Part shown: positions 1 through 7,059 of the stretch, piece by piece | Position numbering within the stretch: the stretch's first letter is position 1 | How the letters are laid out: each line of letters begins with the position of its first letter | Source: a bacterium Ga0077546 | GTDB taxonomy: Bacteria > Cyanobacteriota > Vampirovibrionia > Obscuribacterales > Obscuribacteraceae | Assembly (NCBI GenBank): GCA_001464165.1 | Contig: LNEX01000185.1 | Location: 1-9,086, forward strand | DNA length: 9,086 bases | Direction of reading: 5' to 3' | Translations under genes and position numbers: made by a program | The notes under the pieces: model-generated | What the model was told of the DNA's origin: nothing | The model's database searches: none | The model's input: the letters and a program-made list of their open reading frames with translations, nothing else

Positions 1-1454
1 AGAAGCCTAAAGTTTGGATATGGGCTGCCATTGCCCTGGCGGTTGTGTCCGCAGGTGCATATTATTTCTTTTTCGGTCAAAGTAAAGTCGATAGTGACTG
101 GAAGAAGAACACAGTGCAGGTGAAGCGCTCGGCTGCCGACATTAAGGTCGTTGCTACAGGCATTATTCGCCCAGAGAGAGAAGTAAAGATCAGTCCAAAA
201 ACTACAGGCCTTCTCAAAGAATTGCTGGTGCGCCAAGGCGAGCGCGTTAAGCGCGGCCAACTTCTAGCGCGCATGGACGACAGTAATTTAGTCGGCCAGG
301 CTGAGTCAGCCAAGGGCGCCTATTTGGCTGCTCTAGATAACTATGAAAAAATGAAAGCAGGAAATAGACCGCAAGAGGTTGCAGCTTCTTTTTATCAAGA
401 ACAAAAGGCACGTCAAGGTGTGAACAATGCTGAGCGCAATATAAGCAGGCTCAAGGCTCAGATGGAGGCTACTCGCGCTACTTTGGCTCGTGACGAACAG
501 TTTGCTCTGACTCAGGCATTCTTGGCTAATAATGGTGCTATTTCAGATCAAGATCGTATTAATGCTCAGACACAAGCCCGTGTCTCACGCTCAAATTTGC
601 TGGCGGCTGAAAGTGAGTTAGCCCAAGCGCAGATGGCTAAGTCGCAGAGTGAGACCGATCTCTCTACAATTAAGCAGCAGAACAACATGATGAAATCTGG
701 CTTTAGAAAAGAAGATATTGCCGCTGCCGAGCATAATGCCGCCCAGGCCAAAGGCAGTTTGACTCAGATAGAAAGTTTGATGCGAGATACTCGCATTCTT
801 GCTCCATTTGACGGCATCATCACGCAAAAATATGCTGATGCTGGCGCAATTGTAACTCCAACTACTTCATCCTCTACGACTTCCGCTACTTCTAGTTCGA
901 TTGTGGCTTTGGCCGGGCGATTGGAGATGGTGGCTCAGGTATCAGAAGCCAATATTACCAAAATAAAAGTCGGGCAAGATGTAGAGATTACGGCTACGGC
1001 TTTGCCAGACAAAGTCTTTCACGGTCGGGTGACACAGATTGCCCCTGCCGCTATTGTCACTACTAATGTCACAACTTTTGAAGTGCATTCGGCTCTGCTA
1101 GAGAATGCTGAGGATGAGCTACTTGCTGGCATGAATGTCAGTGCTAGCTTTAAAGTTGGTCATGAAGACAATGCCTTGACTGTACCGGCTGTTTGTGTGG
1201 TGTCGAGAAAGGGTCAGGCTGGGGTCTTCGTGCCCGATGCCAAAGGTGAGCCGCAGTTCAAAGAAATTAAAACTGGAGCTTCTCTAGGCCGTACTGTCAT
1301 TGTCTTGTCTGGACTCAAAGAAGGTGACATTGTCTTAAAGGGTCTGAGCAAAGCTCAGCTAGGCGCTGAAGGATATGGTGCTGCCGGTGGTCGAGGCGGC
1401 CGTGGCGCTCCTGGTGGCGGCGGTGGTGTTTCGACACGCGGATTTGGTCGTTAA
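1..1454 (+). CDS. MacA/HlyD-like periplasmic adaptor of an ABC exporter (5' end outside window)
   Basis: This is the membrane-fusion (adaptor) subunit of a tripartite exporter; it would link the inner-membrane ABC permease to an outer-membrane channel. The frame is open from the first full codon at position 3 and reads KPKVWIWAAIALAVV before the GTG at 45. That is an N-terminal membrane anchor, so the true start lies upstream of the window and the GTG at 45 is not the start. Counting from 45, a lipoyl/barrel-sandwich half covers about residues 25-80 (ISPKTTGLLKELLV, RQGERVKRGQLLARMD). A long Ala/Gln/Glu-rich coiled-coil hairpin covers 82-245, and the second lipoyl half is at 250-270 (ILAPFDGIITQKYADAGAIV). 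A Ser/Thr stretch follows at 271-285, then a beta-barrel to about 370 and a membrane-proximal domain. The last 25-30 residues are a Gly/Arg-rich tail, unusual for the family. The permease gene starts on the next base. Family assignment is firm; the exported substrate is unknown. Confidence 0.9.
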   Translation, partial: KPKVWIWAAIALAVVSAGAYYFFFGQSKVDSDWKKNTVQVKRSAADIKVVATGIIRPEREVKISPKTTGLLKELLVRQGERVKRGQLLARMDDSNLVGQAESAKGAYLAALDNYEKMKAGNRPQEVAASFYQEQKARQGVNNAERNISRLKAQMEATRATLARDEQFALTQAFLANNGAISDQDRINAQTQARVSRSNLLAAESELAQAQMAKSQSETDLSTIKQQNNMMKSGFRKEDIAAAEHNAAQAKGSLTQIESLMRDTRILAPFDGIITQKYADAGAIVTPTTSSSTTSATSSSIVALAGRLEMVAQVSEANITKIKVGQDVEITATALPDKVFHGRVTQIAPAAIVTTNVTTFEVHSALLENAEDELLAGMNVSASFKVGHEDNALTVPAVCVVSRKGQAGVFVPDAKGEPQFKEIKTGASLGRTVIVLSGLKEGDIVLKGLSKAQLGAEGYGAAGGRGGRGAPGGGGGVSTRGFGR

Positions 1455-2681
1455 ATGGGTCTTGCTGAATTATTCTTGATTGCTTGGCAGGGGATATTGA
1501 GCAATCGCCTGCGCAGTGGCTTGACGGTGCTTGGTATCGTTATTGGTATTGCCTCTGTCATTACTCTTATGGGTATTGGTGAGGGCGCAAAGCTCGAAGC
1601 TGAAAAACAAGTGCAGGCGCTAGGCGTCAATTTGATTTATATTAGGCCCGGTTCGATAGGTACTTCTGGTGTTTCGATGGGGCAGGGAACCGCACCCACT
1701 CTTACCTATGAAGATGTAATTGCTATTAAAGAAAATTGCCCGGCCGCTGAAGATGTGGCAGCTCAGTATACAGGCTCGTTTCAGATTCAGGTGGGTGAGA
1801 AGAATACGCTTACAACTGTTGTCGGCACCGACCCTTCTTTTCCGGATATTCGTAATTTTCATACTGCTCAAGGGCGCTTCTTTACGGTGCAAGAAGCAAA
1901 TGATAGTGCTCGGGTTTGCGTCATTGGCGATGGCGTAGTAGAAGAGGTTTTTTCTGGTGGACAGGCAATTGGCAAGAAGATGCTGATTCGTGGCGAGCTA
2001 TTTTCGGTTATTGGCGTAATGGAGCATAAAGGCGCTAATGCAACCGGCGATCAAGACGACCAAGTTTTCATCCCGATTCAAACAGGTTATTCTACTTTGT
2101 TTGGTTTGAATCTCGTCTCTGGTCGAGCTGTAAAGAGTATTTTGGTACAAGCTAAAGCTGGTGAAGACTTACAGGCGCAATTTCAAATTACTAACTTGCT
2201 TAGGCTAAGGCACAATATTCAGTCACCTGACGGAGATGACTTTACTATTCGCACGCAGATGGATATTTTGCAAACCGCTCAATCTATAACTGGTGTATTT
2301 GCTCTTTTGCTTGGTGCAACTGCATCTATTTCATTGCTAGTCGGTGGTATTGGCATCATGAATATTATGCTGGTTTCTGTCACAGAGCGCACTAGAGAAA
2401 TAGGTATTCGCAAAGCCATTGGTGCTAAGTATCGCGATATTTTGATGCAGTTTGTTTTTGAGGCGATTGTACTTTCTCTTGCCGGTGGCATCTTAGGTAT
2501 CTTGTTTGGCCTTGGCAGCGCTTATTGGGTTGGTAGCTTGGGGCAATGGAAAACCGTTGTGACGCCATCATCCGTGGTGCTCTCTTTTCTTGTGTCTTTG
2601 GCTATCGGTTTGTTCTTTGGCATTTATCCTGCCCGCAAGGCTGCTTTGCTAGATCCGATTGTGGCATTGAGGTCAGAGTAA
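1455..2681 (+). CDS. MacB-like ABC transporter permease (FtsX/MacB_PCD fold)
   Basis: Inner-membrane permease of the MacB type (mechanotransmission class), here without the fused ATPase domain found in Proteobacterial MacB; the ATPase is the next gene. The 408 residues show the standard layout. There is a cytoplasmic amphipathic start and TM1 at about 20-42 (RSGLTVLGIVIGIASVITLM), then a large periplasmic domain at about 43-278. TM2 is at about 281-308, followed by the family's cytoplasmic motif ERTREIGIRKAIGA (311-324). TM3 is at about 335-360, TM4 at about 371-392, and the end motif YPARKAALLDPIVALR. The ATG directly follows the adaptor stop (TAAATG), so translational coupling is likely. 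The C-terminal coding sequence carries GAGG at 2669-2672, which fits as the ribosome binding site of the ATPase gene. Likely exports a lipid, peptide or small molecule from the periplasm or outer leaflet; the substrate cannot be read from the sequence. Confidence 0.93.
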   Translation: MGLAELFLIAWQGILSNRLRSGLTVLGIVIGIASVITLMGIGEGAKLEAEKQVQALGVNLIYIRPGSIGTSGVSMGQGTAPTLTYEDVIAIKENCPAAEDVAAQYTGSFQIQVGEKNTLTTVVGTDPSFPDIRNFHTAQGRFFTVQEANDSARVCVIGDGVVEEVFSGGQAIGKKMLIRGELFSVIGVMEHKGANATGDQDDQVFIPIQTGYSTLFGLNLVSGRAVKSILVQAKAGEDLQAQFQITNLLRLRHNIQSPDGDDFTIRTQMDILQTAQSITGVFALLLGATASISLLVGGIGIMNIMLVSVTERTREIGIRKAIGAKYRDILMQFVFEAIVLSLAGGILGILFGLGSAYWVGSLGQWKTVVTPSSVVLSFLVSLAIGLFFGIYPARKAALLDPIVALRSE

Positions 2682-3340
2682 ATGGCAAGTTTAATTGATC
2701 TGCGCTCTATTAATCGAGTCTATGAAATGGGCGGAGAGTCTCTTTATGCTCTCAATGATCTTACCTTGTCTATAGATGCCGGCTCTTATGTGGCTATTAT
2801 GGGCACTTCTGGTTCAGGCAAGTCGACCTTGATGAATATCATTGGTTGTCTTGATCGCCCTACTTCAGGCAGCTATTCACTTGATGGCGTTGATATTTTG
2901 AGCTGCGATGACGATCAGCTGGCTGAAGTGCGCACAGTATGACTGCTATTGATAATGTCATGCTGCCTATGGTTTATGCCGGTGTGCCAAAGGCTGAGAG
3001 GTACAGTCGGGCCACGCAGGTATTAGAGCAAGTTGGCCTCGCCACTCGACTAGGGCATCGCCCTAATCAACTTTCTGGTGGTCAACAACAGCGGGTCTCG
3101 ATTGCTCGCGCTCTGGCTAATAGGCCTAGTATATTGCTTGCTGACGAACCTACGGGAGCCTTGGATAGTCACACAGCGGAAGATACTATGCATTTGTTCA
3201 ATGAGTTGGTTTTGCATGGAATTACAGTAATTGTGGTTACTCACGATCAAGATACTGCTGATCATGCTCGGCGAATAGTGCGCATGAGGGACGGTCAAAT
3301 AGTCGATGATAGTGCTGCCCAAACCAAAGTTGCTGGCTAG
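2682..3340 (+). pseudogene. MacB/LolD-like ABC transporter ATPase, interrupted by an internal deletion/frameshift
   Basis: Nucleotide-binding subunit of the exporter, in two frames. The first frame (2682-2942, 86 codons) holds the N-terminal part with Walker A GTSGSGKST (residues 41-49) and stops at TGA 2940-2942. The second frame is open from before 2939 and ends at TAG 3338-3340. It holds the signature LSGGQQQR (45-52 counting from 2939), Walker B ILLADEP, D-loop GALD and the H-loop His in VVTHD. Family members have about 14 residues between EVR and HSMTAIDNV, including the Q-loop (of the type IGFVFQ-FNLL); these are absent. Around 2933 the first frame ends ...EVR and the second resumes at CAC AGT ATG ACT (HSMT), which fits loss of about 43 nt, not a multiple of three. 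As written, no complete ATPase is made. The start has GAGG 9 nt upstream. This could be a real mutation or an assembly/sequencing deletion. Confidence 0.85.
2939..3340 (+). CDS. C-terminal fragment of the ABC ATPase (second frame)
   Basis: This 133-codon frame begins with ATG overlapping the upstream TGA (ATGA), which looks like translational coupling, but the ATG is better explained as an internal Met of the intact protein (LTxxxNV region of MacB/LolD-like ATPases). It contains LSGGQ, Walker B, the D-loop and the H-loop but neither Walker A nor a Q-loop, so it cannot be a working ATPase alone. Its stop overlaps the stop of the convergent antiporter gene within CTAG at 3337-3340. Treat it as part of the interrupted gene at 2682-3340, not as a separate gene. 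Confidence 0.6.
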   Translation: MTAIDNVMLPMVYAGVPKAERYSRATQVLEQVGLATRLGHRPNQLSGGQQQRVSIARALANRPSILLADEPTGALDSHTAEDTMHLFNELVLHGITVIVVTHDQDTADHARRIVRMRDGQIVDDSAAQTKVAG

Positions 3341-4344
3341 TGCACCGTGAACAGCAGCCAGTTGGCCAGCACGTAGACAAACAATATTGCTATAGCGTCT
3401 CCTGCCAAAAAGAGCAGTCGTTTTTCGGCGCGATAGGTCAACGAAATTACCACGATTGCCATTGATATCACAGCGGTTAAGGCCGTTAGAACGTTTATCT
3501 CTGAAACCGACCGCAGTAACGGTGCTTTCGTATAGAAAACGTCGATGATCGCCAAAATTACTACATTGAAAAGGTTGCTGCCTAGAACATTGGCCACGGC
3601 CATATCGAAGGCGCCCAGTCGTGCCGCTGCAAGTGATACTGTTATTTCAGGAAGTGAGGTTGTGATTGCTATAAAGGATGAGCCAATGAAGCTTTCGCCC
3701 CAGCCAGTTGCTTTGGCTATGCGCTCGCCTAGTTCCGGTAAGAAGCAGGCAGCCACAACTATGAGCGCTGAATAGAAAGTGAAGAACACAATAGATTTGC
3801 CTAAAGTGGCTCCTGGTTCTGTTGCTTCAGCCAGTTCGCCAGCAAATTGTTTTAGGCGAGTTTGCTCGTATGAGTAAATTAGTTTCATGGCAATTAAATA
3901 GACGATAACACAGGCAATGCTGAGGGGGTCTATAGAGTTAAGAGAGGTCAATACTGGTAAGTGTTTGCCGAAGAGAATGTCGATGGCGGCAAAGCTAACG
4001 AGCACAATGCCGAAACCAGCAGAGAGCATGTGCCCTTGATGCACCATTAGCGATACCGGCCTCTTTCTTGAGACCAGATCGAGCCCAGCAATAATCAACA
4101 TGTTGAACATGCAGCTGCCCAGAGTTCCGCTGACAGCCATGTCGGGCAGATCATTGAGGGTAACGGCCGATATGCCCGTAATTAACTCTGGTAGCGATGT
4201 AATTGTTGCCAGAAGTACGAGGCCGACCCAATTGCGGCCCAGCCCTGTCTTTTCGGCAATGACGTCCCCATGACAAGTTAGCTTTGTACCGGCAAACATA
4301 ATGACAGCGGCGCAAAGGGCAAATTCTATCCAGATGTTCGACAT
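3337..4344 (-). CDS. CaCA-family sodium/calcium-type cation antiporter
   Basis: Integral membrane exchanger of the Ca2+:cation antiporter superfamily, 335 residues, about the usual length for prokaryotic members. Both alpha repeats are visible. Alpha-1 (about 35-86) carries TSLPE at 49-53 and a following GTLGSCMFN. Alpha-2 (about 215-268) carries TSLPE at 229-233 and ANVLGSNLFN at 251-260. The two glutamates (53 and 233) sit where family members bind the cation. About ten hydrophobic segments are present, with a charged cytoplasmic loop in the middle (about 158-183). Alpha-1 departs slightly from consensus (GTLGSCMFN rather than GNxxGSNxFN), so ion preference is uncertain. The ATG at 4342-4344 is preceded by AAGAAGAA, a modest ribosome binding site. 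It is transcribed toward the export operon, and the two stop codons overlap. Confidence 0.92.
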   Translation of the reverse strand: MSNIWIEFALCAAVIMFAGTKLTCHGDVIAEKTGLGRNWVGLVLLATITSLPELITGISAVTLNDLPDMAVSGTLGSCMFNMLIIAGLDLVSRKRPVSLMVHQGHMLSAGFGIVLVSFAAIDILFGKHLPVLTSLNSIDPLSIACVIVYLIAMKLIYSYEQTRLKQFAGELAEATEPGATLGKSIVFFTFYSALIVVAACFLPELGERIAKATGWGESFIGSSFIAITTSLPEITVSLAAARLGAFDMAVANVLGSNLFNVVILAIIDVFYTKAPLLRSVSEINVLTALTAVISMAIVVISLTYRAEKRLLFLAGDAIAILFVYVLANWLLFTVH

Positions 4345-4490
4345 TTCTTCTTGACCAATTGTGCTAACTAATTTACGGGAGCCTTAAGGATATCACTGAG
4401 TTCTGGCTGTTAGATTACGAGCGCTGACGGGCATTTAGATAGGTGGTAGTTATTGCAGAGTCCAACGAGCAAGCAGCAGATTTCGGAAAC

Positions 4491-4528
4491 CCTGAAAGTT
4501 ATTGCATAGCCTGAAAGTTATTGCATAG
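4491..4528. repeat. Perfect 19-bp tandem duplication upstream of the NDH-2 fusion gene
   Basis: The unit CCTGAAAGTTATTGCATAG occurs twice head to tail (4491-4509 and 4510-4528) without mismatch. A shorter related copy, AGTTATTGCAGAG, lies at 4448-4460. The second unit contains a possible TTG start (4521), and its last bases run into the AGGA ribosome binding site. This may be a recent slippage duplication or a repeated operator next to the gene. Confidence 0.9.
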
Positions 4529-4530
4529 GA
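4527..4530 (+). promoter_or_regulatory. Ribosome binding site deciding the GTG 4542 start
   Basis: AGGA lies 11 nt before GTG 4542. The alternative TTG at 4521 has no comparable purine-rich site. This favours 4542, which also puts the first Rossmann strand (KQILILGGGFAG) at the usual distance from the N-terminus. Confidence 0.5.
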
Positions 4531-4541
4531 CCAGCAGTAAA

Positions 4542-6686
4542 GTGTCCAAAAAACAAATTCTCATTTTGGGTGGAGGCTTTGCCGGGGTTAAGTGCGCTCG
4601 GCGACTGCGCCATTTGCTGCCTAAAGAAAGCCACAATATTATTGTCTTTAATCGTGAAAATCATATGGTTTTCCATCCCCTATTGGCTGAGGTGGCATCG
4701 GCCGCTGTTCAGCCTAAAGACGTTGGTGCTCCTTTGCGTCAGCTCTTGCATCACGTCCAATGCCGCACTGAAGATATTTTGAATATTGACCTTGACAATA
4801 GTCTGGTCGAGTATGAAGCCCATGACGGCAAGCGACGGCAGATGAATTACGACCAGGTGGTGATAGCCTGTGGTAATGCCCCCAACTTGGCTCTAGTGCC
4901 AGGTATGGATGAGCACGCTTTTGGTATGAAGACTATTGGTGATGCCTTGGCTTTGCAGGCCCATATTATGCAGCGATTGGAGCAAGCTGAAGTTTGCGAT
5001 GATCTCGATCGCAAGCGCTGGTATCTGTCGTTTATTGTAGTTGGCGGCGGCTTTAGTGGTGTTGAGGTGGCCGGTGAAATCAATGATCTATTGCACAAGA
5101 GTCTACGCTTTTTTGAAAATATAAAACCTGAAGATATCTCTGTTGTTGTTATTCATTCGCGTGACCAAATCTTGCCAGAAGTGAGCCAATCACTGCGCCT
5201 TCGTGCTCAGGCAAAAATGGAAGAAGCGGGAGTGCGGTTTCTCCTTAATGGCCATGCTTGTCGTGCCACCCCTGATGGCATTGCTTTGAAAGATGGCAGA
5301 ATTTTATCTGGTGGAACAATTGTTTGTACTGTTGGCACTAGTGTTTTGCCAATAATTGAACGTCTCAATGTCACCAAGAAGAATAATCGTATTGCCGCTG
5401 AGCCTGATATGAGCGTGCCTGGCTACCTCAATGCTTGGGCAATTGGCGATTGTGCTGCCATCGTTAATGCCTTAGACAATCAGTTGTGCCCTACCGTGGC
5501 CCAGTTTGCTGAGCGCCAAGGTGTGCAAGTGGCCGACAACATTGTTAGCCGCTTGCAGGGCAAGGCAACCAAACCATTTTCTTTCCAGATGCAAGGACAG
5601 CTCTGTGCTATTGGTGGACGCAATGCTGTTGCTGAGATTGCAGGCTTGCATATTTCAGGCTTTATAGGCTGGTTCATTTGGCGTGGTGTTTATTTGATGA
5701 AGCTGCCCTCGCTTTCTCAGAAGATCAAGGTTGGCTTGGAATGGGGCTGCGACTTGATTTTTCCCCGTACTCTAGCGCATTTGAGGGCCGATCCATCTAA
5801 GCGAGTCTCTCGTGCTTTTTATGCAGCTGGAGATATGATTTTCAATCAAGGTGATGCCGCAGCTGAATTCTTTATGATAGAAGAAGGTGAAGTTGAAGTT
5901 TTGAAGATGCCTGAAGGTGATACTACAGGTAGTGCTATTCGGGGTGCTGCTGCTAAAAGTACTACCAATAATGTCGGAGATGTTGTTGCAGTGCTTGGCC
6001 CAGGCGACTTTTTTGGCGAAGCTGCTTTGCTAGATGACCGACCGCGCAATGCTAGTGTTCGGGCTCGCACTGATGTACAAGTAGTGGTGCTGGGGCGCAG
6101 CGTCTTTACTCAAATTTCTATTGCTTTGTCGCCATTGCGCGATGCTGTAGCTAAGGCAGTTAAACGCAGGGCTTCTCCTAAGAGTCTTGATGAGTATAGA
6201 GCTGTGCTGAGTTCTATTGCTTTGTCTGAAGTCACCGATGCTCTTCCTGGGGCGCCATTGCAGCCCGAGAGTACAGTGGAGAATGCCATTGAGAGAATCA
6301 ATAAACATCGCTTAGATTTTTGTTGTGTCGTTAATAAGTCGGGGCTTTTGGTTGGTATCGTTACACGTACTGATTTGCTTTCGGCTATTGAAGTGGCTAC
6401 TGCACTGCAGGGCAAGAGGGCTGCTGATATAACCATAAAAGAGATTATGGTAAAAGACCCAGTGGCAATTACTCTTGAAGACACGACTTTATTGGCTCTT
6501 TTGACCATGCGAGAACACGGTCTTAAGCGTGTTCCTGTGCTGGAAAGTAGAGCTAACCGCACCCCTAAAGGGTACGTGCGCATTGAAAATATTATGGATC
6601 ACGTTGTGCGCGATTTGGGCTCAGGCAAATTAGTTGGCTCAAATGCCCCCATGACACGCGAAATTGATTTTCCCAAATTTGACTGA
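4542..6686 (+). CDS. NDH-2-type NAD(P)H dehydrogenase fused to a cyclic-nucleotide-binding domain and a CBS pair
   Basis: Predicted membrane-associated, FAD-dependent type II NADH:quinone dehydrogenase with added ligand-sensing domains; 714 residues from GTG 4542 (721 from TTG 4521, used for numbering here). NDH-2 enzymes are normally about 400-450 residues. FAD site: ILILGGGFAG (14-22). NAD(P)H site: FIVVGGGFSGVEVAGE (171-186). Second FAD contact: NAWAIGDCAAI (304-314), then CPTVAQFAERQG (323-334). A hydrophobic/amphipathic segment with GFIGWFIWRGVYLM (380-393) fits the family's membrane-binding region. A cNMP-binding domain follows (about 430-535) with an almost canonical phosphate cassette, FFGEAALLDDRPRNASV (497-513), including the cassette Glu and Arg, so cyclic nucleotide binding is plausible. 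It also has a low-complexity insert at about 465-487. Two CBS motifs follow (about 570-697), which may bind an adenine nucleotide. I infer that respiration is tuned by cyclic nucleotide and energy charge. The tail is REIDFPKFD, shared with the next protein. Confidence 0.9.
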   Translation: MSKKQILILGGGFAGVKCARRLRHLLPKESHNIIVFNRENHMVFHPLLAEVASAAVQPKDVGAPLRQLLHHVQCRTEDILNIDLDNSLVEYEAHDGKRRQMNYDQVVIACGNAPNLALVPGMDEHAFGMKTIGDALALQAHIMQRLEQAEVCDDLDRKRWYLSFIVVGGGFSGVEVAGEINDLLHKSLRFFENIKPEDISVVVIHSRDQILPEVSQSLRLRAQAKMEEAGVRFLLNGHACRATPDGIALKDGRILSGGTIVCTVGTSVLPIIERLNVTKKNNRIAAEPDMSVPGYLNAWAIGDCAAIVNALDNQLCPTVAQFAERQGVQVADNIVSRLQGKATKPFSFQMQGQLCAIGGRNAVAEIAGLHISGFIGWFIWRGVYLMKLPSLSQKIKVGLEWGCDLIFPRTLAHLRADPSKRVSRAFYAAGDMIFNQGDAAAEFFMIEEGEVEVLKMPEGDTTGSAIRGAAAKSTTNNVGDVVAVLGPGDFFGEAALLDDRPRNASVRARTDVQVVVLGRSVFTQISIALSPLRDAVAKAVKRRASPKSLDEYRAVLSSIALSEVTDALPGAPLQPESTVENAIERINKHRLDFCCVVNKSGLLVGIVTRTDLLSAIEVATALQGKRAADITIKEIMVKDPVAITLEDTTLLALLTMREHGLKRVPVLESRANRTPKGYVRIENIMDHVVRDLGSGKLVGSNAPMTREIDFPKFD
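6657..6686 (+). other. C-terminal tag motif REIDFPKFD, copy 1
   Basis: The last nine codons and stop of the NDH-2 fusion encode REIDFPKFD. It follows a flexible-looking stretch (GSGKLVGSNAPMT) after the second CBS domain, as expected for an exposed tail. The same peptide with one F-to-L change ends the adjacent metallopeptidase. Confidence 0.8.
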
Positions 6687-6799
6687 TCTATTTGACAATG
6701 TAAATTAGGCTTTATTGGACAATTGAAAGTTCCAGAGTATCATTGAAATTAGCTTGGTTCTAGCGCTCGACTATGTGAAGTGTGAGGGGGTCAGAATCG
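6687..6799 (+). promoter_or_regulatory. Intergenic region with a candidate sigma-70 promoter
   Basis: This 113-base gap precedes the metallopeptidase gene. TTGGAC (6715-6720) and TATCAT (6738-6743) are spaced by 17 nt. The -10 matches consensus at five of six bases, the -35 at only three. A TTGACA at 6692-6697 has no -10 at proper spacing. No terminator hairpin for the upstream gene is seen, so read-through transcription is also possible. Confidence 0.3.
6784..6790 (+). promoter_or_regulatory. Strong ribosome binding site for the metallopeptidase gene
   Basis: GAGGGGG lies 9 nt before ATG 6800. By contrast, the later ATG at 7060 has no good purine tract at suitable distance. This indicates that translation begins at 6800, in a different frame from the main peptidase frame. 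Confidence 0.65.
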
Positions 6800-6961
6800 A
6801 TGCAGCCCAATAGAGATTTGCTTTCTGAAAGTCAGTCCGCAGAAGCGGAGAAACAGACAAGTGATTTACTTCCAAGTCAGTTGCTTGGCGATTTGACAAG
6901 CAGCAACAGCGGTTTGTCGAGTGCCAAACAACTGAGCACGAAGCGCGAGCGAGAGCCATAG
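6800..6961 (+). pseudogene. N-terminal fragment of the metallopeptidase gene, out of frame with the rest
   Basis: The frame from ATG 6800 encodes 53 residues (MQPNRDLLSESQSAEAEKQ...) and stops at TAG 6959-6961. It has a strong GAGGGGG ribosome binding site. The peptidase frame is open from 6865, well before its only ATG at 7060. It reads a helix-rich stretch there (EARARAIEVESDREIAKIAE), with no ATG, GTG or TTG start. The simplest reading is one gene, 6800-8085 (about 428 residues), with one nucleotide missing somewhere in 6865-6961. The N-terminal residues are polar and carry no signal peptide. It could instead be a genuine short peptide, which I consider less likely. Confidence 0.6.
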
Positions 6962-7059
6962 AAGTCGAGTCTGATCGAGAAATCGCAAAGATTGCAGAAT
7001 CTTTCGCCATTGCCCACCATCTGAGTCTAGAAGTCCGGGGCGGTGATTTACTCTATAGC

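Larger units (their letters stand above)
4345..4541. other. Divergent intergenic region
   Basis: This gap of about 197 bases separates the antiporter gene (minus strand) from the NDH-2 fusion gene (plus strand), so promoters for both should lie here. I could not find a convincing sigma-70 pair on either strand. The only clear structure is the 19-bp tandem duplication at 4491-4528 and a related partial copy, AGTTATTGCAGAG, at 4448-4460. No RNA gene or terminator is visible. Confidence 0.5.

Noticed and set aside
3331..3371. Hairpin TGCTGGC / GCCAGCA across the convergent stop codons as a terminator
   Set aside because: The stem is short with a loop of about 27 nt and no T tract on either strand.
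4502..4528. Eight-codon leader ORF (TTG...TAG) within the tandem repeat
   Set aside because: It has no ribosome binding site, is a by-product of the duplication, and shows no attenuator-like codons or hairpin.
6110..6583. 157-codon open frame on the minus strand
   Set aside because: It lies wholly inside the cNMP/CBS part of the flavoprotein gene, and its translation lacks recognisable domains; a shadow of the real gene.
6692..6697. TTGACA as a -35 element
   Set aside because: No acceptable -10 lies 15-19 nt downstream.
6865..6961. Programmed -1 frameshift joining the two peptidase frames
   Set aside because: The direction (-1) is right, but no slippery heptamer of the X XXY YYZ type is present in the window where the shift must occur, so a single-base loss is simpler.
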